This document shows positions 20,281 through 30,665 of a stretch of 64,000 nucleotides of DNA, one piece after another. Numbering within the stretch: position 1 is the stretch's first letter; each line of letters opens with the position of its first letter. The notes beneath the pieces are model-generated. The model saw only the letters and a program-made list of their open reading frames with translations, had not been told where the DNA came from and searched no databases. The translations under genes and the position numbers were made by a program. Source of the DNA: Taudactylus pleione (lineage: Eukaryota; Chordata; Amphibia; Anura; Myobatrachidae); NCBI GenBank assembly GCA_031769625.1, contig JAUIMM010000040.1:12840501-12904500 (forward strand). The letters are read 5' to 3'.

Positions 20281-23119
20281 ATGAAGGACCAGTCAGTCAC
20301 TGCCCCAGAAAGAAAAAAGAACAACCAGTCCCTCGCTGAGATAGTGAGGCTGGCCGAAATAGCTCTGCTTACCGCAAAGGCTGTATAGCTTTCTGGGTTT
20401 GTAAGGCCCTGATCGGAAGAAGGGCCCATGTAACAAAGCCTGTCAGGAGGCCGCCTGAGCAATGAGAGGCCGTTGAGAATCAGTATCTCACTCTGGAATC
20501 CCCCAGATGTAGACCTGCCCCGTCAGGCTGAAGGCTTATCCTCCGGCGTAGAAGCAGGGCCGTCCAGAAGTCCTGGACAGCTCGGTACTAGATATGGTGG
20601 CCCCCGTGGAGGCCAACAGCCTAGGAAAAAACAGGCCTTTAGGCTGACCCTGAGGACAAAAAGACTTAACAGAGTTAGTCCGAATGTAGTGGGAGTAGCT
20701 AAAGACGGCATCTCTCCATTAGTGATACTGCCAATGATGCAACAATCTTGTCAAGGCCGGACCAAACAAGATCTTCCCCATGGTAGGAGACTGCACCTCT
20801 GCTTTCCCATAACGCAGCCATAGGGTATTGCGGCGGATACAGACGCAGCCGAAACCCTGAAAGTTAGAAGACCGGCATCCAATGTAGGTAATCCCACATA
20901 TGACAATTGCATATTTTATGTGAGTGGCAAAAGACATTTGAATCCCAGACGTGTTGAAGGGGAAAAACGTTACAAATGCATCAGCCCAGCATGCAACAGT
21001 ATTAACCAACCATGCGATGGCCATGGTAGGACGGGCAACAGACCCTGAAAACGAGTACATTGATTTCAGGTAAAGTTACCACCTACGGATCCGTAAAATC
21101 CGTCCAGGCCGGGATGGGAGGCATATTAATGCCTGTAACCCGACGGTTAACATACAAATCCACCCCAGAAGGAGATTTCTATTACTTGTGAGGACCCTCA
21201 GGGAATGGGAAACAGGAGGCCTTTGTGACCCCTCGTATCTGGCGACAGCCAGACTCCCGCCATGAGATCCACCCGCTGGACAGAAACGAGGAATGTATGA
21301 TACAGGTGCAGGATCGACATTCTATATATCCAGAATGAACCCGGCTACCAGCCCCAAAGCAGGAATAATAATACTTGAAATCGGCTCCCCCCATGTGAGG
21401 GGGAAAGAGCCGAATACACCCTCCAGTTCACGGCAGAGCCACTGGGAAGTAACCACAGGGCGTATATCACGCCATTTAGTATTTCGTAGAAAACGACATT
21501 CACCAGGGTGGCCCTTGTGGTAATCCCTGCAAAGGGAATGACAGACCGATGCGTTACCGGAGGTAATTCATGTACTGTGAAAAACCCCGGCAGGGAGCGA
21601 TAGTCTGTGACACAGGGGTAAAGTGCAAGTAATTGCGAGACACCCCGAGTTGAAAAGGGCAGTATGGTGAAGTAACCACAAGCGAGTTACGACAATGGGG
21701 CCCGCCCGGCGATCCTCAAAAGAGAGGATCCTGAGAAATAAACCGCCCAAAGGGGTCGTGCAAGGGGCCCGGCACCAGATGGCGCCGCATACAAAACCTT
21801 TCTGAGTCAAATCCTCCGCACTAATACCTGCAGCACATGGCTTGCAGGATAGCAATAATGGGTGCAGTATCGTGCGCAATCTCCTGGTCAGAAATATTAA
21901 GCAGCGCCATACCGGTCCTGACTGACGCTAAGATTAGCTGCAGGGACCCATTATCAGCGTATGCAACACACAGTTCCATCTAAAATATGGCAACGTGGAG
22001 CATGCAACAGTATGTGACAAACCTCACAAATATTAACAAGTATATATATGTGAGGTCTCAGAACCACCCTATGTACACCTGTATTAGGGCAGATAAAGAA
22101 AAGGGATAGATTTACACTGACAGGTGAGAAAAGCAGACAGTCAGCACTAGCATAAGTCACATACAATGCAGAAAAACATATATACATACATTTGCATGAC
22201 ATATAATATACTGCACAATGCCGCTACATTCAACTGCCCAGATTCAGTGTCTGGGAAGGCTACAGCGCTGTGTACACTCACCCACAATGGCCAGGTACGC
22301 AGGGGGACTGGGCTCACTGACATCCTAAGAGTTCTGCAGCACCACCGAGAGATAATGGCCGCTGGAGACCTCAGAAGAAGCGTGGCCCGCGGAGGAAGCA
22401 GCTCAGCGACGCCAGACTGCGTGTTGAAAGGCGCGCTGAGCTGAGGGGAGGAGCCGCTAGACAGGGAAGGCTTCCTCCCCTGGCTAGCAATTAACCCCCC
22501 GGGATGCGGGCTCCCGCTGCCGTTATAATCCCTGGTGGGCTAGTGGACACCTGGGGTATGCCTCCATGGAGGGGGAGCCCGCCGCCACCGCTAGCGCCTC
22601 CGGTCTGTCCCCAGAGACCGGAGGCATAAGGCTGCATATTCACACGTGGATCACCGCAAGCGGTGACCACGCGACTTACTTGTCCCCGTCGATCCGGCAG
22701 CAGCCTAGGGATTCCTCCAGAGTCCGGCTAGTACAGACTCTGGGGTCCCGCTGCGATCCCCAGATCTGTACTGGCGTCGCAGCGCCGGCAGGGTGTAGGA
22801 GCGGCAGCTTAGACGTCCATTGGACAGTCTGACACTGCCGCTCTGAAGAGTAGTAAAAAAAAAATAAAACTCTTTTTTTAAAATAAATTTTAAGCTTAAG
22901 GGCTGCTAATCAGCTCCCCACTGCACTAACGGTGACCTGACTCCGGCCAGGCACCAACTTAAACTGAGGTGCCTCTGGCTGGGGGGCGGGGTTATAGGGA
23001 GAGTGGACCCAAGTGCATCCTGGGAGCTAAAAGCTTTAACTGCGTGGTGCCCGGATTTGGTTCCCAACCTATACCCCAAGGTCAACCCTGTGGACCCCTA
23101 TGGACCCTGAAGTAGAAAT

Positions 23120-23221
23120 TCTATATACATACATCCACATGCAGGCATATATACTTATATATAAATTATATACATACATCAACATGCAGGAATATATACA
23201 AATAGTGTTCTTCTACACATC
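23120..23221. repeat. Two units of the interrupted ATCCACATGCAGG minisatellite
   Basis: ACATACATCCACATGCAGGC at about 23128 and a variant with CATCAACATGCAGGAATATA at about 23175 are 46 bp apart. They continue the array seen at 16764 and 18652 on the other side of the DIRS element. Confidence 0.65.
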
Positions 23222-23711
23222 TTGGGGTAGATGTATTATAGCGGCACTTAACGTGCCGCTATAACGCTTCCCCTCTTTACCGAGGCAAAGCAGGAAGCAC
23301 TACCAATGAGATGTATAAACATCTCATCGGCCGGAGAGGGGGAGCGTTAACTCCCCCCTCCGGCGCTACCGGCTAGAGACAGCAGCGCATCAGCCGCTGT
23401 GTCTCTCTCCCGGCCGGCTCCACTGAGCAAGCGCGGGATCTCGCAAGTATCACGAGATCCCTGCGTGGAGCCCTGGAGCCGGCAGCCGCCGCGGTAGGGA
23501 CAGCGCTGTCCCTGCTGTGGGCATAGGCTAACGCCAGGCTGTAGCTGTCGATAACGACAGCTACAGCCGGCCGAACGGTCATGCGTTATGACCGTTCGTA
23601 CATGGCCCTGCCGTCGCAGAGCTATCAGCGCCGATAATGAGACCCCCGATCATACATCGTGGAGAAGCGGTATCAGCGCACCGTTTCTGGGCTTCGTACA
23701 TCACCCCCTTA
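23222..23711. mobile_element. GC-rich non-autonomous element
   Basis: The left end GGGGTAGATGTATTATAGCG and right end CTTCGTACATCACCCCC are imperfect inverted repeats. The interior has several perfect hairpins (GCGGCACTTAACGTGCCGC at 23240-23258; GATGTATAAACATC; CTGTCGATAACGACAG; AACGGTCATGCGTTATGACC). Related text appears at 49880-50140 and 51030-51150. Confidence 0.65.
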
Positions 23712-24129
23712 TGCGCTGTGACGCAGTCAAAAATAAAACTAGGACAAGGAGACAGCACTTAGGAGCAACCGAGGGACACACCCAGGCAATAGAGCAGCAG
23801 AGTGATAAGCGACTAGGGAGCGCTGCAGCCTGTGCAGGGCAGGGAGAAAGATTGTTGATGAGGAGACCCGGGAGCTGCAGGCAGAGACTGACCCCTCTGC
23901 TTAGTATATAGCAAAGTTCGTACTAGTCTTACCGCCGGCACCGGGCGCCTCACATCTCCAGTCACTGCTAACACCCGGCGCCACCAACAGCAAGTAATAA
24001 CCTCAGTCACCCGGCTGGCAGTGGGTTGCCCCCCCGGGAGATCTGCGCCTGATCTATCAGCGTGTAATACAGCCACTGTGTGCCCGTAGTATCACAACTC
24101 ATCCATGCTCCCCATCGCCCTGCAGCTGA
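23712..24129. other. GC-rich, CpG-containing sequence, no gene recognised
   Basis: CpG-rich compared with the surroundings; it leads into the candidate promoter. Open frames here are not recognised. Confidence 0.4.
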
Positions 24130-24260
24130 CTAACACTGACTCCTCCCCCAGCCAATCATATGGTTCTGACGTCTTCAAAGGTACTTTAGACCCCTTGGAT
24201 TCGGGGAGGAGGCTGAGGCTGCTGCCATTGCCCTGGAAACGCACCGCCCGCCCCCCCATC
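24130..24260 (+). promoter_or_regulatory. Candidate IQUB promoter region
   Basis: GC-rich block with a CCAAT motif (CAGCCAATCAT at about 24150) and the first X-box-like site. It lies 3.1 kb upstream of the IQUB start codon in the right orientation. No TATA box is evident, as is usual for ciliary genes. The assignment rests on motifs and position only. Confidence 0.4.
24227..24240. promoter_or_regulatory. X-box-like RFX site 1
   Basis: ATTGCCCTGGAAAC differs from the X-box form GTTGCCATGGAAAC at two positions. RFX factors bind X-boxes in promoters of ciliary genes, which fits IQUB. Confidence 0.45.
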
Positions 24261-24271
24261 TCCCTGGAGAC
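24258..24271. promoter_or_regulatory. X-box-like RFX site 2
   Basis: ATCTCCCTGGAGAC is a near-palindrome with the same spacing of half-sites as site 1. It lies 31 bp (about three helical turns) further on. Confidence 0.4.
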
Positions 24272-24307
24272 GCCGGTGACAACAAATCAGCCAGGACTCC
24301 TGGGCCG
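24261..24307 (+). other. Possible non-coding first exon of IQUB (3' part)
   Basis: CCG|GTGAGC at 24307/24308 is a good splice donor directly downstream of the X-boxes. It could splice to an acceptor near 27327 (CTCTTTTTGTAG) or near 27411 (GATGAAGCAG) ahead of the ATG at 27433. The transcription start is unknown; transcript data would be needed. Confidence 0.3.
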
Positions 24308-25226
24308 GTGAGCGGGGCATAGGGGTGGGAGCTTCGGGCAACAGTTATAGGGGGGCAATGGCACATCCACGCACATATTCCATAATATGAGAAACCGTGC
24401 ATAATTTTGTCAAAACCCCCACAAATTTAAAAATGACACCTGCATCCAGCACTCCAATCACCCCAATGTATGTGTTCAAGGATGGCTCCGCATTGTACTG
24501 TTATATGATGCCCACATATACCGTATGTAACTATATATGTCAGAGGTACTTTATTGTAGAATTAAACAATTGTCTAAATCCCAATAACTGTAGAAGCATT
24601 TGTACATACAATTTTTAAATTTACATAGACAGCAAATGGTTTCCTATAAATAGTACCAGCAATGTAATGTTTGGGTTGATACATATTACCTAGAACACCT
24701 ACAGAAATTATGCACTTGTTGTGTACGACCAGTATTCACTTCATTTTACATATCATTGGTTGGGAAATTAAGTGGACACAGATTATTCAGCACAGATAAT
24801 CTAATGTCTCTGCATTTTGCATTTATTAACAGTTTGATTTCTTGGTAAAAATAAAATAAGTGATCAGTAACATAATAATCCCTAAGAGGCTAACTTTACG
24901 AATAAATTATATTTCAAACGGAATGTCATACAATGGGTCACCCTTCAGGAAAATCTCTATAGCGACAGAAAAATATTATAATATCATGTTCTTATAAATG
25001 ACAACCTCTTTAAGTAAGCAATCATTTTGGCAACTATTGGTATTATTAGCATCAATCATTACCAAATTTAGCAGAGTTCAATGATGTGAGTATAAGTAAT
25101 CTCTGTACTGTGGTCTGTGCGTCTCCTCCCCGAACACAGCAATATAACGTATTAGTATAATAAGTACTGATCAGTATAAAGGGGATCTTGGGGAGTGATC
25201 ATGTATGTTGTGTATTACTCCGGTGC
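24308..25226. other. No feature recognised (probable 5' UTR intron)
   Basis: AT-rich; no exon or repeat end identified. Confidence 0.4.
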
Positions 25227-26234
25227 CCAGGACCGGTGCAAGGTTTCTTGGCACCCTAGGCATTTCTTCAGCCTTGCGCCCCCCCACCCTCAGATAGCTA
25301 CACAAGCCCTTATACAGTGCCCCCAGCAGTGGTCCCCTCTATGCTGTGCCCCCAGTAGTGGCCCCATATGCAGTGCTCCCAGTAGTGGTCCCCCTATGCA
25401 GTGCCCCTTATATTATGCCCTCAGTGGTAGTCCCACCTACGCAGTGCCCCTTATATAGTGCCCCAGGTAGTGGTCCCCCTGTGCAGTGCCCCTTATATAA
25501 TGCCCCCAGTAGTAGTCCCCCCCTGTGCAGTGCCCCTTATAGAGTCCCCCTTATATAATGCCCCTAGCAGTAATCCCCACTTTTGCAGTGCCCCCAGTAG
25601 TGGTCCCACCAGAGCAGTGCCCCCTGCACTAATACCCCCCCAGCAGTGCCCGCAGTAGAAGTTGTGCCACCAGTAGTACCCTTCCCCCAGCAATGCCCCC
25701 AGTAGTAATCGTGCCCCCAGTAGTAGCTTCCCCTCAGCAGTGCCCCCAGCAGTAGACTCCCCCCAGCAGTGCCCCCAGTAGTAGTTGTGCCCCAGTAGTA
25801 GCCTCCTCCCAGCAGTGCCCCAGTAGTGATACCCCCTTCCCCCCCCAGCAGTAATCCCAGACAGACACACACAGAAGAAAAAACAAAAACCTCCACTTAC
25901 CTTAATCCCCGCTCCGGCATCCGCTCCTCTGTCCCCCGGGCCGGCCCGCTCTGCATGATGGGAGAGACGTCATGACGTCTCTCCCCTCACTCACTGCGGG
26001 AGCCGGAAAATGGAGCTCATGAGTGAGCTCCAGCCTGGCTCCGGCAGTGGGCGCAGCAGCCAATGAGAGTCTGTCTGACTCTCATTGGCTGCTAAAACAA
26101 ACACAGCTCCTAGTAGTGTAGTGTGGACTGCACTTATGTGCGGTCCACACTACACATTATTCCAGTGGCGTCCTGCAGTGGCCAGCACTCTTAGGCAGCT
26201 ACCTAAGTTTGTCTAGTGGTAGCGCCGGCCCTGG
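25227..26234. mobile_element. Non-autonomous element with internal short tandem repeats and hairpins
   Basis: The left end CCAGGACCGGTGCAAGG and right end GGTAGCGCCGGCCCTGG are imperfect inverted repeats, with TGC on each side (25224-25226, 26235-26237). Positions 25310-25860 are an irregular array of about 20-bp GCAGTGCCCCCAGTAGTAGT units. Positions 25960-26155 contain four strong hairpins. Confidence 0.65.
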
Positions 26235-26424
26235 TGCCATGTAGCACCAGTGATATCTGCCATTTGCTTTGTTGAAGAATGGCTGCCTTGCTCTAATAGG
26301 CTGTCTTGCACATTTATGAATCATTTGTAATCATATTTAATAAACAAAAAAATCACATTGAGCTACAAATAACACTTCTAATATTTGGCAAAACCACACT
26401 ATCTTAAAAGGGATTTAAAAGCAA
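26235..26424. other. No feature recognised
   Basis: Short AT-rich spacer. Confidence 0.4.
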
Positions 26425-27021
26425 AGGGTGTGGATTAACAGATAGACAGTAAAAAAGTTGACAGTGTCTAGATAGACACCAGATGTTAGACAGTCAATAG
26501 GTCGACTGGAACAAAAAGTAGACATGTAAGAAGGTCGACAGATACAAATGGTCGACAGGGTCAATAGGTCGACATGAAAATGGTCGACACAAAAATGCTC
26601 AACACATAATTTTATTTTATTTTTTTAGCCCTAATCTTCACCCTAACCAAAACCCTCCCCTAGGTGCCTAACCCTAAGCATCGGGGTAGGTGTCTGACCC
26701 TAACTGTCCCTTCTAGTGCCGGACTCTCCGGTATGTGCCTAACCCTAACCCTCCCTCATCGTGACTAACAGTCGGGGTAAGTGCCTAACCCTAAAAAACA
26801 AAAAAATAACGTGTCGACCATTTTTGTGTCAACCATTTGCATGGCAACTTTTTGATCATGTCAACTATTTGTACCTGTCGACCTTCTTACATGTCTACCT
26901 TTAGTGTGTCGACCTTTTGTCCCTATCAAGCTTTTGTCCCAGTCGACCTATTGACTGTCTAACATCTGGTGTCTATCTAGACATTGTCGACCTTTTACTG
27001 TCTATCTATAGTACGGAATCC
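26425..27021. mobile_element. Inverted-repeat element with CCTAACCCTAA-rich centre
   Basis: Long inverted arms: the left arm has GATAGACAGTAAAA, CTAGATAGACACCAGATG, TTAGACAGTCAATAGGTCGA; the right arm (26815-27012) has the complements. AAAAGCAA flanks both sides (26418-26425 region and 27022-27029), consistent with an 8-bp duplication. The centre (26625-26800) has CCTAACCCTAA words, as in the element at 1346. GTCGAC-type words recur through both arms. Non-coding. Confidence 0.75.
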
Positions 27022-27432
27022 AAAAGCAATCTGGAACCTGCAACTGTAGTTTTAGGGAGAGGAAACAAAAGTTAGTGACAGTGAAAATGATTTTCTGTTT
27101 GTTGTACTTTAAATATGTTTTCCATCATTTGTTTTATTTTTATATTAAAGGGCTTATAGGGAAGTTTTAGTATGATTTTAGGATGTTTTTAGAAAATACT
27201 ATTTCTATGGTACAGTATAATTCATGTAATTGCCATTACCATGCTTGCTGGTTTTGCATATTACATTGCATAACATTCCCACATCCTGCTATATACTTTA
27301 TGATGTTTTGTAGAGCTCTTTTTGTAGTAACACCAAATGCTATATTTCAAATTCAGTTTTCTATTCCATATCATATATTGAAGAATTGCTAAATCTCTGA
27401 TGAAGCAGGTGTAGGAACCCTGACAGCTTAAG
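27022..27432. other. Sequence upstream of the IQUB start codon
   Basis: AT-rich. It includes possible splice acceptors at 27327 (CTCTTTTTGTAG) and 27411 (AAGCAG), so its last part is probably 5' UTR. No coding sequence of its own. Confidence 0.45.
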
Positions 27433-28069
27433 ATGGAACATACAATTGCATCATCGTCTGGAAATGCAGATGTAACTCAGCAGTCAGAAGATGAGAGCCA
27501 GGGAATTACTGATGAACTGAGTCAAGGAATGGTTAACATTGTAGAAAATGAATTGAATGAGACAATCATTCATGATGAAGACCAACACTCCATTGTGGAG
27601 GGTGAAGAGGTACAAAGCTTGGACCAAAACCAAGAAATAGAAAATGACGAGTCATCAAATATGTTGGTAGATCAACAGAACAATCAGAAAATGGCTGACA
27701 TAGGAGATAAGCCACCAGATTCAGAAAAGCCATTTGTCCAAGAACAACATATTGCAGAAACAGCACCAAAAACACCTGAACAAGTTTTAAATCAAGAATT
27801 ATCAGTAACAGAGCAGCAAAGTGTAGAGTACAGGTCCTCGCATCCAATAGGGATTCAGACGTTTCCAGAAATCAGCAATGAACTGAAAGAAGAAATAGAG
27901 CAAGCCCAAAAAGTTGTGCAGGAAGACAACATGCAAACATCACCTGAATTAAAGGAGGAGGACAAGGTGGTTCCAGAGGAGCAAGAGCCTCATTTCCAGC
28001 GAAGTGTTTCTGAAAACCATGAAATTGAAAATAAAATGCCCTCCGATGTGCCCAGTGCTACAGCTACAG
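27433..28069 (+). CDS. IQUB: IQUB coding exon 1 (start codon exon)
   Basis: Codons 1-212 plus one base, phase 1 at the donor ACAG|GTATTG. It encodes the acidic, Glu/Gln-rich N-terminal tail (for example EDESQGITDELSQG), poorly conserved among vertebrates and probably disordered. The ATG at 27433 is the first in the open frame and is followed by a frame with no stop until the intron. As in other vertebrate IQUB genes, the start codon lies in a large exon preceded by non-coding sequence. IQUB is a ciliary/sperm-flagellar protein linked to radial spoke 1; the assignment comes mainly from the downstream exons, which join it in phase. Confidence 0.85.
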
Positions 28070-28379
28070 GTATTGTCATTTTAGTGTTAGAATGGATTTA
28101 ATCTACTTTACTATGTTGATTCTCTCTTCCTCTCTTACCTTCATATCACTGTCATCATTATAAAATCACAATTCAAGCCTACAGTTAGCAAGGAGCTCCA
28201 AAGAACATCTAGGAAAAGGTAGCTACAGTTAAGGAAATCATAATTGGTCAGAAATAAGAAGGGAACATGGAAAGAGAGGAGGGAAAAGTGGATAATGGAT
28301 AATACAGCACAGTGTTAAAATACATTTGTATAAATTGCACCTCATTATATGTCAATGTCCTATAAATCATTTTAGACCC
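28070..28379. other. IQUB intron 1, first part
   Basis: No repeat end recognised before the MITE at about 28380. Confidence 0.5.
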
Positions 28380-28567
28380 ATATCTGCTCTATGTTTTTAG
28401 AAGTGAGTTTTAGAAGAGATGTTGCCCATAGCAACCAATCAGATTCTAGCGATTATCTTCTAGAAGGTGCTAGTTAAATGTTAAGTAGAATCTGATTGGT
28501 TGCTATGGGCAACATCTCTTTTAAAACTCACTTCTAAAAACTCTCACTTTAATAAATTTACACCTAA
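28380..28567. mobile_element. Palindromic MITE in IQUB intron 1
   Basis: TTTTTAGAAGTGAGTTTTAG, AGAGATGTTGCCCATAGCAA and CCAATCAGATTCTA are repeated in inverted orientation between about 28460 and 28545. The right end TTAATAAATTTACACCT is typical of Harbinger-like frog MITEs (family memory, not searched). The left end is diverged. Confidence 0.75.
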
Positions 28568-29233
28568 TAGTAAAGCATTTTCGGTAGATATTTGGAAGTG
28601 AGAAATGCTTAAAAGACAATTTTTGAGTGAGTCTGTGAAATTCATCTCTTTTGTAACTGCAAATAATACAATGTATCAATCCTCCATTCAGCAGCCCCAG
28701 ATTGGGTGACGCTGCTTGTGCGTCGTATTCGCATCACTTTGAGAATAAGACACAGTTGAAGGTAAAAAGTCGCACAAAAAGACGCTCGGCTTCAATGTGT
28801 CACGCCACGGCATGGTGCGACTAGACAGGCTGTTTACCGAGCAAGAAAGTAAGATGTATGTGGACACATCTGTACAAGGGGGTTGAGGTCTCGGTCGGAC
28901 CTCCTTTTGGTGTACGCTGGGTAGAACTTTGACACGGGGAGCCTGTTCTGAGCCTTCCACTATATGGATTTGGACGAAAACTTCACAGAGTGGTAACATT
29001 GGATCCCAGAAGACATACTACAGGTTTGAGGTCCCGGTCAGACCTCCCATTGGGTGGGAGGAAGGCAATAGGTCTGGGATGCCCAATGGAGTGGTTGGGG
29101 TCCCAGCCGGACTCCACAGTGGAGTGTGCCGGGCAGAACTTTTACCCATGGAGCCTGTTCTGGGCCTTCCACTGGATGGATTTGGGTGACATCACATAAT
29201 AATACTTAATAACTTGAAGATTTACTTCAGCTA

Positions 29234-29270
<37 letters not shown>

Positions 29271-29284
29271 TGTTTCAGGACATG
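28568..29284. repeat. Intron 1 with a diverged tandem duplication
   Basis: GAGGTCTCGGTCGGACCTCC at about 28887 recurs as GAGGTCCCGGTCAGACCTCC at about 29031. GAGCCTGTTCTGAGCCTTCC at about 28939 recurs at about 29151. The two blocks are parts of one repeated segment with different internal lengths. An (AT)n tract lies at 29234-29256. Confidence 0.6.
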
Positions 29285-29586
29285 GGGCCTGAGTCAGAGA
29301 TGTACTGTACGTTAACCCGTTTTCAAGGAGGGACAAGGCCAGAGTCTGCCAGGACCCGGTCAGGCTGTGGTAAATTTCAGCTACCGCAGCCTGGCCATAG
29401 GGACAACAATCGTGACCATTTGTTCTGATGGTGATCCCAGGCTGCGACCTCGGTCGCAGCGCTGGGACCATGCAGATGCAGCAAGGAGGTGTCTGACACC
29501 TCCTTCTGCATTTGCATTTTAAAGGACAGAATTACACAGCCACTTGTGTGCGGCTCTGCAATTCCGTCCATCTCTGAATCAAGCCC
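29285..29586. mobile_element. GGGCCTGATTCA-family MITE with ATG duplication
   Basis: Starts GGGCCTGAGTCAGAGATG and ends CATCTCTGAATCAAGCCC, flanked by ATG at 29282-29284 and 29587-29589. The interior contains TGCATTTGCATTTT and GCAATTCCGTCC, also seen at 56350-56450. Confidence 0.85.
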
Positions 29587-30448
29587 ATGATTACGTCTGC
29601 ATGATTTTCAAAAAAGTTTCACCTTCACAAAAACCACTGCTGTACTGTACATAACTATAGAGACATATAGATGTGTCCTCATACAGCCTTGCTGCAGTTA
29701 CGCCAAACAGCCCCCCTCGGCAAGCCAGGTTGCGGGTGACTCTGCTGGCACTGGGCGTCTTCGTGCAACTGAGTCTGTATACAAAGCACAATGGAACTTG
29801 GCGTGGAAAAAATCTGCAGCCGCTGCATCGTACCATTTCGTATACAGATTCAGGCTCAGTCGCACACAGATATATAAGTGTCACATATCAAATTAATCAG
29901 CACAATCTATAGGTGCACTAGCATAGGCACCAGTCATCTCACACCACATGGCGTATTGAGCCATGTATGAGAGAACACATCTATAATATTTATAACACTC
30001 AGGATTTACAGTCTGAACTTTATATTGGAGTAATAGAAATAGTTTTGCTTTATAACATACAGTATATGAACTGTAATATTGCAAATAAAGGAAGAACCCT
30101 TTATCTACTGTATTTGCAGGCTTTTTGTTTGGCTGAACACTTTTGCTTTGTAACACTAACTCAAAGAGAATAATGGAGAAAATAGATTTTCAATGTAACT
30201 TCATTGGATGAGTTTGGATTCAAATCATAGGAAAACCTATGTATAAAAACTTGGCATGAAAGAGCAGTCAAATGAATTCCCTACTAACTTTCCCCATCAT
30301 TTATATAACATATCCCCACCACAAATTGCATACCAACATAATAGCAATTGTGTTTTTTGTATCTGCTTCACAGAAAGCTATGCTGCTTATTTATTAACAA
30401 GTCATCCAGACTATGATAAAATACTGTAACATTTTTTTTTTTATTTAG
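29587..30448. other. IQUB intron 1, last part
   Basis: Contains a small imperfect inverted repeat at 29755-29870 (GTGCAACTGAGTCTGTATAC and its partner) and a poly-T tract leading to the acceptor TTATTTAG at 30441-30448. Confidence 0.5.
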
Positions 30449-30583
30449 TTAAGGTGATGCTAGCTCCCAATAGTCAAGTGGTCACAGTTGCATTTTCTAT
30501 TGGAGATTCTGTGGGAAACCTTAAGAAATACTTTGCATCTCAAATGAAAATACCAGAAATGGTCATACAAATAATGTTTGAAG
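30449..30583 (+). CDS. IQUB: IQUB coding exon 2 (ubiquitin-like domain, first part)
   Basis: 135 nt, phase 1 to phase 1, codons 213-257. Acceptor TTTATTTAG and donor GAAG|GTAAGT are both good. It encodes VKVMLAPNSQVVTVAFSIGD and onward to the MFE just before the donor. This is the first half of the ubiquitin-like fold: two beta strands, then the helix around KKYFASQMKIP. The sequence aligns with the matching part of vertebrate IQUB (KVVLIP...; ...LGIP). It was too short to stand out as an open frame and was found by splice phase. Confidence 0.85.
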
Positions 30584-30665
30584 GTAAGTAAAATTATATC
30601 AAAATGTGACATATATAGTGTACATTTTACACTGCTACATAGTGTACATATATATGTGTGACATA

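Larger units (their letters stand above)
18680..23119 (-). mobile_element. DIRS-like retrotransposon, decayed and internally deleted
   Basis: The ends carry an imperfect inverted repeat: GTTTCTACGAAGTCCATAGG at about 18717 and the inverted form near 23084-23119 (CCCTGTGGACCCC, TATGGACCCTGAAGTAGAAA). Read on the - strand, the interior holds in order: a GC-rich leader (22900-22200), unclear gag-like sequence, reverse transcriptase (about 20280-19911), RNase H (about 19760-19190) and the start of the post-RNase-H region (about 19060-18870). The tyrosine recombinase expected next is absent; the sequence runs straight into the terminal repeat. Frames are broken by many stops and shifts. Inverted termini and this domain set are characteristic of DIRS elements. 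Confidence 0.8.
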
